Part shown: in pieces, positions 1 through 6,014 of the stretch
How the letters are laid out: each line of letters starts with the position of its first letter
How positions within the stretch are numbered: the stretch's first letter is position 1
Source: Muribaculaceae bacterium
GTDB lineage: Bacteria; Bacteroidota; Bacteroidia; Bacteroidales; Muribaculaceae
NCBI GenBank assembly: GCA_022509185.1
Contig: JAFLTS010000002.1
Span: 1 to 64,000, forward strand
Direction: 5' to 3'
DNA length: 64,000 nucleotides
Position numbers and translations under genes: made by a program
The notes under the pieces: model-generated
Told to the model about the DNA's origin: nothing
The model's input: the letters and a program-made list of their open reading frames with translations, nothing else
Database searches by the model: none

Positions 1-300
1 AGTTCAACCCCTGGAACGGGGTTGATGGAATGAGGTGAATACCTTTCTAATCCGAGGGTTCCGGCTTCGCCTCCACCCCCGGCTACCAGGATTAAACCCT
101 ATCGGGTTTTTTATAGTTCACCCCTCTTCGAGGGCTGAAGATAAGGTAGAGTTATCGTGGAAACCCACGGCTCAAGACCCGTGGGTTAACCAAATGTTGT
201 GCCTACGGCACAAGATGGCGGGTTAATGGTTTTTGTTTCGGAGAGGAAACATTCCTGTTTCCTCCTTGAGGAAGTCGGAAGACTTCCTCTCCGTGGAAAC
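1..300. repeat. Non-coding repeat-rich left edge with several hairpins
   Basis: No credible gene is present; the one open frame here reads through palindromes and has no protein-like composition. Hairpins seen from left to right: 5-11 with 18-24 (CAACCCC/GGGGTTG); 94-99 with 104-109 followed by Ts, which is terminator-like; about 122-126 with 130-134; then the composite palindromic repeat listed separately at 162-289. The density of short perfect hairpins resembles REP/BIME-type extragenic repeats, but family membership cannot be shown without a genome-wide search. Confidence 0.7.
162..289 (+). repeat. Composite palindromic repeat, left copy (modules A and B)
   Basis: Module A (162-228) contains two perfect hairpins: AACCCACGG at 162-170 with CCGTGGGTT at 179-187, and TTGTGCC at 197-203 with GGCACAA at 207-213. 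Module B (243-289) contains GAGGAAAC at 243-250 with GTTTCCTC at 257-264, and GAGGAAGTC at 268-276 with GACTTCCTC at 281-289. Both modules recur at 5250-5373 on the opposite strand. A fragment of module A (CTACGGCACAAGATG) recurs at about 302-316 and supplies the stop codon of the adjacent minus-strand gene. Confidence 0.9.
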
Positions 301-723
301 CTACGGCACAAGATGCCGGGGGGTGATAAGGTTTTTACGGTTTGACAATACCTTTTTTACTAAGGAGACGGTGACATAAGAGCAAGGGGCCGGATTATTG
401 ATGATGTCGAAGATGATATCGTCAAGTTTAACGGTGGGAAATTTCTGTCTTGTTTCCACAACCCGACGGTAGATCTCCTCATACATTCTTCTACGCTGAG
501 GGTACATATCCTTGAGCACCTCCTCCCCTTTCAGCATTTTCATAATCACCCTCATCGCTCTTAGTTCACTAACCCAGAAACGAGGAGCGGGTGCATCCAC
601 AGCTTCCTGACAAGCCCTGTCAATGCTTATACGGGACTGTTGAGCGATGGCCCGGCGGAAGTGATGGAGCAATACCATGTTTCTTTCAGTAGTGAATTCA
701 GATACACTGTTTTTCTTTTTCAT
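301..723 (-). CDS. Small phage-associated-type protein with an internal duplication
   Basis: This encodes about 140 residues with no membrane segment or signal peptide, and I cannot assign a function. Its sequence holds two related units: one near the middle containing PAPRFWVSELRAMRVI and one near the C-terminus containing PAPCSYVTVSLVKKVL, each preceded by an acidic/hydrophobic helix (EAVDA and DIINN). Proteins with the RFWVS motif occur, as I recall, in Bacteroidales prophage-like regions; this is recollection, not a search. I chose the ATG at 723 rather than 753 because a near-perfect promoter (-7 box at 751-758) overlaps the upstream ATG. The stop codon lies inside a palindromic repeat fragment. 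It diverges from the capsid module. Confidence 0.7.
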   Translation of the reverse strand: MKKKNSVSEFTTERNMVLLHHFRRAIAQQSRISIDRACQEAVDAPAPRFWVSELRAMRVIMKMLKGEEVLKDMYPQRRRMYEEIYRRVVETRQKFPTVKLDDIIFDIINNPAPCSYVTVSLVKKVLSNRKNLITPRHLVP

Positions 724-750
724 TTTTATAAATGTTTTAAAATTTGACGG

Positions 751-781
751 CAAAATTATATTAATGCTAAAATTTTTCCAA
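751..781 (-). promoter_or_regulatory. Bacteroidota-type promoter for the 301-723 gene
   Basis: Read on the minus strand this is TTG (779-781), a 20-nt spacer, then TAATTTTG (758-751). That matches the Bacteroidota consensus TTG/TAnnTTTG. Transcription would start near 746, about 23 nt before the ATG at 723. Confidence 0.75.
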
Positions 782-862
782 ATTTTTCTTTCATGTTATA
801 TAACATATCCAATTTTTATTAAGTATAGCTATGGATAACCAAAACAATGTTTACAGTAAATA

Positions 863-870
863 TAATTTTG
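863..870 (+). promoter_or_regulatory. -7 box immediately before the scaffold-like gene
   Basis: TAATTTTG lies only 4 nt before the ATG at 875, so the predicted transcript would begin at or beside the start codon (leaderless or nearly so). No TTG is seen at the expected -33 distance, so the match rests on the -7 box alone. Confidence 0.5.
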
Positions 871-874
871 CACC

Positions 875-1408
875 ATGAAAACTTTAAAATCAATAATCCG
901 CGAGCTTTTTTCAGAGAGAAATGCAAGCAACCAAAGAGTCGAAAATGAAACCATACCGGCTGCAGAGAACCAACAAACAGTTATTAACCACCAAAATCAA
1001 GATGATGAAACAGAAAATCATGAGATGGATGGAAGTGATCGGCTGGATACTTCCATTGATCAGCAAGATGATCGAGATGCTGAAAAATTTCAGGAGTCAG
1101 TTGAATCCGGAGACGGAGACGGAGACGGAGAGGGTGAAAGATCCGGAACCGACGCAGACACAGGAACCGGAACCGGAGAAAATGAAGAAGACACAGAAAG
1201 AGAAATCGAAAGAGAGATTACTCTGACCGAACTTCCCGAGTTTAAAGCCGCTTTAGAGAAAGCTTATAACGAAGGAGTGATTGCAGGTCGCAATCAGAAG
1301 ATTGAGGAATTACACTTCCCGAAGAAGGAGGATAATATACCGGCTTTTAAAGGAATTACTGAAAAACCGGTGCAGACAAATATCTTCTCGATAGCACGCG
1401 AAGCATAA
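875..1408 (+). CDS. Acidic, low-complexity scaffold-like protein upstream of the capsid gene
   Basis: The product has 177 residues, strongly acidic and glutamine-rich, with a Gly/Asp/Glu/Thr low-complexity centre (about residues 78-110) coded partly by the hexamer GGAGAC repeated near 1110-1130. A short basic N-terminus and a C-terminal helical stretch (about 115-150) frame it. It sits 49 bp before the probable major capsid gene and in the same direction, where tailed phages usually place the scaffolding protein or assembly protease. No protease motif is visible, so scaffold is favoured by position and composition only. It could also be an unrelated acidic protein. Confidence 0.6.
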   Translation: MKTLKSIIRELFSERNASNQRVENETIPAAENQQTVINHQNQDDETENHEMDGSDRLDTSIDQQDDRDAEKFQESVESGDGDGDGEGERSGTDADTGTGTGENEEDTEREIEREITLTELPEFKAALEKAYNEGVIAGRNQKIEELHFPKKEDNIPAFKGITEKPVQTNIFSIAREA

Positions 1409-1457
1409 GACACCTCAAGAAAAATAAACTACAAAACACAAACTATAAATTAAGAAT

Positions 1458-3002
1458 ATGTATACAAAAGAATCACAAGACAATGAAAGCGTTCAGCTGA
1501 TTTCCGGAACACCTTCCGTAAGCGAGGGAACTGCAGGTTTGAAAGATATCGTGCCCGGCCAGGCTGCATCAGTAAGTATGGCAGCCGATGCTACAGGAGG
1601 TATCACAGCCGGGAATTTTATAGAACCTGATGTTGACAAAGAGCTGTTTGAATTCAACAGTGAAGACACTCCTTTGATGAACCTCATGTTGCGTGCCAAA
1701 CGTGTAAATGTAAACAGTCCGGAGGTTGACCATTACATGATGGACGAGGCCAAATCCTGTGTTTACACCACCGGATCGGCCGGAGGGACTACAAGAGCCT
1801 ATACCACCCTGCCATTGGATGAAGGTGATGCAAATGCATTACGTCCCTATACCACCCTGCTGGTGAAAGATGTAGACGGCTATGACGTGGAGGGGAAAAC
1901 CAAGACACCGGGCAAAGACCTGATGCTCTTTGTGACAGGGCATGACACCACTACCGGATTCCCGGTCGTAAGGGCGGTGAACGGAAAGAAAACAACGCCC
2001 GAGGATGAGTTCGGACAGATACCGGCAATTCCTGCCGGAACAAGAATCGTTATCCTGGCCAATTCTCTTTACGAAACCCAGAAAGAGGTAGACCCCGACC
2101 TTATTCTCCCGCAGCCCACCAGAATCTATCTCCAGAAACGTGGCATGAACCAGGTTGTAAGCGACTATTTCGAGAGTCAGAGAAAGAGGATGCCATTCTC
2201 GCAGGCGGTGATAGCCGAGCAGGCGATAGCCAATTTCAAAGTGAGGGGCAACCGTACGCTCTGGGCCGGAAGAGCCGGCAAGTTCAAGGTGAATGTACCC
2301 AAGATGGGAATGCAGTATGTGTATACCACCGAAGGTCTACGCTGGCAGTTCAGAAAGGAACTGGAGGAACCCGGCACCTGGACTGTAGATAAGATCATCG
2401 CCATGGCCAAGATGTTCTTCACCGGAGAGGATGTGCCTAAAAGCGCCTTGCTGCTTGCCGGCAAGAATCTGCTTGAATCGATACAGAAGATCGACTATTC
2501 CAGACATCCCGAAATTAATATCACCACGAAACAGAACAGCGTGGGTTGGACAGTGACCAATTTCCATACCGTTTTCGGTGATATCGAGATTAAAAGGGAA
2601 CCGACCCTCGACCGTCTTGGCTGGAGCAATTCGGGAGCCTTGATCGGCGACAACCGTCTCGTGCATTATGTTTATAGCGAGCAACATTCCTTCGAAGACC
2701 GAGTGGAAGGAGAAGAGGCTACCCGCAACGGGCTTCTGATATGGGATGCCATAGCGTTGAAAGGCACATGCCATCTGTGGATCAACGGTGAAGGGCGAGA
2801 TTATGAAAGCGGCTCTTCCATTATAAAGCTCTGGGACCAGGTTACCGCCCCGGCCCTCGACCAGACGAAAGACGGCAATATCTATTATCTCACCGTGGAT
2901 TGTCCGGGCATGAGCAAGACAGCTCAGTCGGGACAGCTCTGGAAAGCTAATATCTCAGGCAGCACACTGACCTGGAGCCGCGTGAAGGGTGAGTTTAATT
3001 AA
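1458..3002 (+). CDS. Probable phage major capsid protein (HK97 fold, SU10/DUF5309-like)
   Basis: The product has 514 residues. The N-terminal arm is Ser/Gly/Ala-rich, followed by an FNSEDTPLMNLMLRAKR segment (near residues 65-82) of the kind that starts the capsid core in SU10-type proteins. A TRIYLQKRGMNQVVSDYF segment near 221 and later WTVDKIIAMAKMFF and FGDIEIKREPTLDR segments also fit that family, whose members pass through TRxxN-type and fixed-loop regions. The assignment comes from overall pattern and from neighbours: an acidic scaffold-like gene upstream and an adaptor-like gene downstream. No signal peptide or membrane span is present. A structure prediction would settle the fold. 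Confidence 0.7.
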   Translation: MYTKESQDNESVQLISGTPSVSEGTAGLKDIVPGQAASVSMAADATGGITAGNFIEPDVDKELFEFNSEDTPLMNLMLRAKRVNVNSPEVDHYMMDEAKSCVYTTGSAGGTTRAYTTLPLDEGDANALRPYTTLLVKDVDGYDVEGKTKTPGKDLMLFVTGHDTTTGFPVVRAVNGKKTTPEDEFGQIPAIPAGTRIVILANSLYETQKEVDPDLILPQPTRIYLQKRGMNQVVSDYFESQRKRMPFSQAVIAEQAIANFKVRGNRTLWAGRAGKFKVNVPKMGMQYVYTTEGLRWQFRKELEEPGTWTVDKIIAMAKMFFTGEDVPKSALLLAGKNLLESIQKIDYSRHPEINITTKQNSVGWTVTNFHTVFGDIEIKREPTLDRLGWSNSGALIGDNRLVHYVYSEQHSFEDRVEGEEATRNGLLIWDAIALKGTCHLWINGEGRDYESGSSIIKLWDQVTAPALDQTKDGNIYYLTVDCPGMSKTAQSGQLWKANISGSTLTWSRVKGEFN

Positions 3003-3010
3003 GGTTTGAC

Positions 3011-3085
3011 GGACACACGGGCCGTGTGTCCCTACTTTTGAAACGGGATAATCGTAATAAAAAACATGATGTATTATCACGGATA
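3011..3085 (+). repeat. Dispersed palindromic repeat C, copy 1
   Basis: GGACACACGG (3011-3020) and CCGTGTGTCC (3022-3031) form a perfect 10-bp stem with a 1-nt centre, followed by CTACTTTTGAAACGGGATAATC and an AATAAAA tract. A diverged copy with the same tail is at 56706-56780. Palindromes with this GGACACACGG core are, as I recall, frequent between Bacteroidales genes. It directly follows the capsid stop codon and could act as a weak terminator or processing site. Confidence 0.75.
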
Positions 3086-3125
3086 AAAATTAAAAACGAT
3101 AAGACTAAAGATAACCAAGATTATT

Positions 3126-3437
3126 ATGAAGAAAACTTATGCAGTGAGGGGACTTCTGGAATGGCAGGTGGCCCTGGAGGTTACCGGCGCAATCCTCAGG
3201 ATCTGCTTCAGTGGCGGAAGCATGGGTTCCAACGGAGTGATCCCGGCAAAATATATAACCGACAATGAGGCTATACAGCACATTATCGAACAGTCGGCCC
3301 ATTTCAAATCGGGAAGAATTATCCTGCTGAGCATTGAAACCCCGGCTGAAAAGAAAGAAGAAAATCCTTCCGGGAATCAAGAAAACAAAGGAACAGCCAC
3401 CATGAACAGCCGCAATCATGGCAAGAATAAGGATTGA
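3126..3437 (+). CDS. Small protein of the capsid module, function unknown
   Basis: The product has 103 residues. The N-terminal two thirds look folded, with a hydrophobic strand/helix pattern (GLLEWQVALEVTGAILRI) and a Gly-rich turn (FSGGSMGSNG). The C-terminal third is a polar, Lys/Glu/Asn-rich tail. Its end overlaps the next gene by 20 bp, which argues for translational coupling with the adaptor-like gene. Position between capsid and adaptor would suit a head-decoration or head-completion protein, but nothing in the sequence proves this. A second overlapping open frame at 3026-3268 has less protein-like composition and was not chosen. Confidence 0.6.
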   Translation: MKKTYAVRGLLEWQVALEVTGAILRICFSGGSMGSNGVIPAKYITDNEAIQHIIEQSAHFKSGRIILLSIETPAEKKEENPSGNQENKGTATMNSRNHGKNKD

Positions 3438-3978
3438 ACAACTGGCTTCAGATGTTGCAGCCTTGAAAGGAGAGGCTCTTCTTCCGGAATGTGAACCGGA
3501 GGAATCTCCCTTTCCGGATATGGAAACCCGGGTGCGAATACTCGCACCCGGAATCCTGGCCGTCCTTCTGAAAGAATCAGATCTATCTGATATTCACACA
3601 AAAAATTTACCCGGCTCTGTCACAATCGACGAGGAGGGTGTGGCCGGAATTCCTCTTCCGGAGGATTTCCTGAAATTAGTATGTGTGAGAATGAGCGACT
3701 GGACAAGACCTGTGACCCATATCACAGGGTCGGAGGATGCGGATTCCTATCTTCAGGGGAGCCGTATATCCGGCATCCGTGGAAATCCTCACAGGCCGGT
3801 AGTTATCACGGATTATGATGCCTCGGGGAAACCGATGCTGAAGCTTTACACTACAGCCAAAGGCTCAAAACTACAAACGGGTCTTTATATTCCCAGACCC
3901 GTTGTAAGCGATAATTCGATTGATGTGCCCGACGGATTGTATCCCCGGTTGTTGAAAGAGATATCCTCGGCTATTTAG
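3418..3978 (+). CDS. Head-tail adaptor-like protein
   Basis: The product has 186 residues and is soluble. A central segment, LPEDFLKLVCVRMSDWTRPV (near residues 80-100), resembles a motif I associate with neck or tail-accessory proteins of Bacteroidales podovirus-like prophages, where an acidic DFL precedes a Trp-Arg-Pro pair. It overlaps the preceding gene by 20 bp and ends at a 20-bp tandem duplication shared with the convergent repressor gene. The function is inferred from this pattern and from gene order. Confidence 0.5.
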   Translation: MARIRIEQLASDVAALKGEALLPECEPEESPFPDMETRVRILAPGILAVLLKESDLSDIHTKNLPGSVTIDEEGVAGIPLPEDFLKLVCVRMSDWTRPVTHITGSEDADSYLQGSRISGIRGNPHRPVVITDYDASGKPMLKLYTTAKGSKLQTGLYIPRPVVSDNSIDVPDGLYPRLLKEISSAI

Positions 3979-4013
3979 AAAGAGACGCTCCGGTTTAGAA
4001 AGAGACGCTCTGG
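3974..4013. repeat. 20-bp tandem duplication at a convergent gene junction
   Basis: Two units, 3974-3993 and 3994-4013, differ at a single position. The first carries the TAG stop of the adaptor-like gene; the second encodes the last residues and stop of the repressor on the other strand. The arrangement keeps both reading frames intact and looks like a recent slippage duplication that separated two ends that formerly overlapped or abutted. Confidence 0.9.
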
Positions 4014-4645
4014 TCCATCATGGCGATGATTCGATATATACCGTAAATGCTCTCTTTAGGCACCAGGAAAGGAGGATAATCCTTATTGTAGCTGCGGGCC
4101 TCGAGATACTCGTCGCTCTTTTCGGAGGGGTAAAGAATTTTCACCATAGAGCCGTTTTCAGTGTCGAGCACGAGCGGAGTTCCCCACGGTATAAAAGCCT
4201 TATCATTAATACGCTTCACAAAGAGATAAACTCCGTCGTGAATCTTCGGTTCCATACTGTTTCCATGTACTCTGATGGACAGATCCACACCACTAAAAGG
4301 AGAGTATATCTTCTGACATTCATCTGCAGATACCCCCGTGACATAATCCTCGAATTTGCCGGCATGAGCCGCCAATGGAATGAGGGGCACCATATGCCGG
4401 TGGAGCTTATATGGATCCACATCTTTGCGGCCGAGGTCGCGATACATTTCCCCTTCGCCATATAAGAGCCAGTCTCTGTTAAGCTGCGGATAAATCTGAA
4501 TAAGACGTTCGATCTTTTCTTCGGGCATAGATTTCCTCATAGAAGCGAGATAAGCAGGGGAAAGACCCATCTGTCGAGAGAATTCACTGGCCGAGATCCG
4601 TTCAGACTTTAAGAATTGCTGTAATCTTTCTTTGACGTTGCTCAT
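3995..4645 (-). CDS. HTH/S24 self-cleaving repressor (CI/LexA-like)
   Basis: The 216-residue product has an N-terminal Cro/CI-type helix-turn-helix (about 5-55, SASEFSRQMGLSPAYLASM) and a C-terminal S24 peptidase-like domain. The probable nucleophile is Ser130 in GNSMEP and the general base Lys169 in GSMVKI, 39 residues apart as in LexA-type proteins. A cleavage site Ala95-Gly96 lies in the linker (AAHAGKF). Such proteins repress prophage or stress genes until RecA stimulates self-cleavage. It faces the capsid module and diverges from the paralogous gene pair. A consensus promoter is at 4741-4770 and a palindromic candidate operator at 4683-4697. Confidence 0.85.
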   Translation of the reverse strand: MSNVKERLQQFLKSERISASEFSRQMGLSPAYLASMRKSMPEEKIERLIQIYPQLNRDWLLYGEGEMYRDLGRKDVDPYKLHRHMVPLIPLAAHAGKFEDYVTGVSADECQKIYSPFSGVDLSIRVHGNSMEPKIHDGVYLFVKRINDKAFIPWGTPLVLDTENGSMVKILYPSEKSDEYLEARSYNKDYPPFLVPKESIYGIYRIIAMMDQSVSF

Positions 4646-4682
4646 AATTTAGAGTTTATGATTCAGAGTGAAGGGTATAGAG

Positions 4683-4697
4683 TGCAAAATTTTTGCA
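4683..4697. promoter_or_regulatory. Candidate operator: 15-bp perfect palindrome
   Basis: TGCAAAA-T-TTTTGCA lies between the divergent repressor and the 4779-5228 gene. It sits downstream of the predicted repressor start point and covers the TTG of a weak plus-strand promoter (4693-4695 with TGTGTTTG at 4718-4725). Further inverted pairs nearby are CAGTG/CACTG and AGTGCA/TGCACT (4681-4730). Binding by the S24 repressor is inferred from position. Confidence 0.5.
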
Positions 4698-4740
4698 GTG
4701 TTCAGGATTCTTTTCACTGTGTTTGTGCACTTTATTATAG

Positions 4741-4770
4741 CAAAGTTATAGATATTTTTTAATTTTTCAA
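4741..4770 (-). promoter_or_regulatory. Promoter of the S24 repressor gene
   Basis: On the minus strand: TTG (4770-4768), a 19-nt spacer, TAACTTTG (4748-4741), a full Bacteroidota consensus. The predicted start near 4735 gives a leader of about 90 nt that contains the palindrome at 4683-4697, as expected for autoregulation. Confidence 0.75.
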
Positions 4771-4778
4771 AATTTATT

Positions 4779-5228
4779 ATGAAAACAGTTAACATTGATA
4801 TATCGAAAAAGGATATTTTAGAGGTAGTTGCTATAAATACAGCCTATACGGGAGCTAAAAATCCCGGAGATTCTTCCATTTTTGAGAGGGTTGCCACTAT
4901 CAGCGAGGATGACGAGATGTTGTCGCGACATTGGCCGGTGGTTTTCGGTTCACTGTCTGATAAACTGCGAAACTTTATTGTTGATTCTCAATACGGCGCT
5001 GATTCTTTCAGCATCTCTCTGGAACTTAGCGGGGCTTTTGATGAAGCTATGTTACCGGGAGTAAAAAACGATTTGTTCTCCTATGTGGCAGCCGCAATGA
5101 CGTCACATTGGTTTCTTTTCTCCTTTCCTGAAAAGTGGGAAGAATGGGAAAAACGGGGTCGGGAACTTCTTGATTCGGCAGTAGCCAAGCTTTGTGTGAG
5201 AAGAAGACCTGTGAGGAACAGAGTTTAG
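4779..5228 (+). CDS. Small helical protein, paralogue 1 of a tandem pair
   Basis: The 149-residue product has no signal or membrane segment. Its C-terminal half shares the layout of the 5412-5900 product: a SISLELSGAFDEAM strand/turn, an aromatic helix with HWFLFSFP, and a basic tail (KLCVRRRPVRNRV). The other copy reads SLTIALSMPSNFNGAV, DWFAIT and ALCKRSRPSRTAV. This pattern resembles small neck or tail-completion proteins in Bacteroidales prophages, but I cannot name the family. It is transcribed away from the S24 repressor, so it is a candidate target of that repressor. Confidence 0.6.
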   Translation: MKTVNIDISKKDILEVVAINTAYTGAKNPGDSSIFERVATISEDDEMLSRHWPVVFGSLSDKLRNFIVDSQYGADSFSISLELSGAFDEAMLPGVKNDLFSYVAAAMTSHWFLFSFPEKWEEWEKRGRELLDSAVAKLCVRRRPVRNRV

Positions 5229-5249
5229 TATTGATAATAGAAACCAAAT

Positions 5250-5373
5250 CCATTAACCCGTCATCTTGTGCCATAGGTACAACATATGGTTAACCCACGG
5301 GTCTTGAGCCGTGGGTTTACGGAGAGGAAGTCTTCCGACTTCCTCCTTAAGGAAACAGGAATGTTTCCTTTCC
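5250..5373 (-). repeat. Composite palindromic repeat, right copy (modules A' and B')
   Basis: Module A' (5250-5317) is the reverse complement of module A at 162-228 with few changes, and B' (5321-5373) approximates the reverse complement of module B at 243-289. The internal hairpins are kept, for example AACCCACGG at 5292-5300 with CCGTGGGTT at 5309-5317. On its own strand the module order is B then A, whereas the left copy is A then B. So the two copies are inverted and also permuted. The copy separates the two paralogous genes. Confidence 0.85.
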
Positions 5374-5411
5374 AAAAAAATACAATCCAAGATTCAATAA
5401 AAAAAATTTTT

Positions 5412-5900
5412 ATGAAAAAAGCCATATCATTGCAATTACAACTTGCCGAGATAATCTATGATATCCAGAACAAGACCTATCTTACCGGCCGTTCACTTTC
5501 AGGCAACGATAACTATAGCCATATAGCGAATATGCAGGCGAACGATGATGATGAGAATGCCGCCCAGATTCTGAGGAGCATCACAACAGCCTTTTCAGTG
5601 CTTCGTAACCGCCTTTCAGAGTATATTCTTTCGGATGAAATAATAAGTTCTAATGAATCACTCACCACTGAAGACAGTCTCACGATAGCCTTGTCTATGC
5701 CCTCGAATTTCAACGGAGCCGTAACCAAGAATCTGGGAGAACTGGCCCATCAGTTCATAGTTGCGCATGCAGTTGCCGACTGGTTTGCCATCACAGCCAA
5801 GGGGGAAACGAGTGACTATACAGAGGTGGCGGAAACGAGCCTTAAGATGATTGAGGAGGCATTGTGCAAGCGATCGAGACCGAGCCGCACGGCAGTCTGA
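5412..5900 (+). CDS. Small helical protein, paralogue 2 of a tandem pair
   Basis: I chose the ATG at 5412 (MKKAISLQLQLAEIIYD) because upstream in-frame codons from 5286 are read through the palindromic repeat. The resulting 162-residue product is soluble and mostly helical. Its second half matches the 4779-5228 product in order and spacing of features (SLTIALSMPSNFNGAV, DWFAIT, basic C-terminus KRSRPSRTAV). Function unknown; a phage head-tail completion role is only a guess from context. The two paralogues have diverged strongly, so the duplication is old, while the repeat between them looks younger. Confidence 0.6.
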   Translation: MKKAISLQLQLAEIIYDIQNKTYLTGRSLSGNDNYSHIANMQANDDDENAAQILRSITTAFSVLRNRLSEYILSDEIISSNESLTTEDSLTIALSMPSNFNGAVTKNLGELAHQFIVAHAVADWFAITAKGETSDYTEVAETSLKMIEEALCKRSRPSRTAV

Positions 5901-5958
5901 TAAAATAGTAAGCCGGCAGGCTATTGGACTATAAGGGAAGGGCTTATTAAAAGCGAAA

Positions 5959-5987
5959 GGAGGGCGGCTTCAGAAAAGCCTCCCTCC
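5959..5987. terminator. Stem-loop between the convergent island and fimbrial operon
   Basis: GGAGGG-C-GGCTT (5959-5970) pairs with AAGCC-T-CCCTCC (5976-5987) around a CAGAA loop. The strong GC stem lies between convergent genes ending at 5900 and 6015. There is no clean U-run on either side, so a terminator role is likely but not certain. Confidence 0.5.
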
Positions 5988-6014
5988 CGGATTTAAATAA
6001 AAACTATGAATAAA

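Noticed and set aside
35-226. Open frame in the left repeat region
   Set aside because: It runs through several palindromes and has no protein-like composition.
921-1226. Second frame inside the scaffold-like gene
   Set aside because: It is a shadow of the low-complexity coding tract, with Met/Lys-rich composition and no promoter.
3026-3268. Alternative small gene after the capsid gene
   Set aside because: The frame starts in the palindromic repeat tail and overlaps the better-supported 3126-3437 gene.
5286-5411. N-terminal extension of the second paralogue
   Set aside because: The codons are read from the palindromic repeat; the ATG at 5412 opens conserved-looking sequence.
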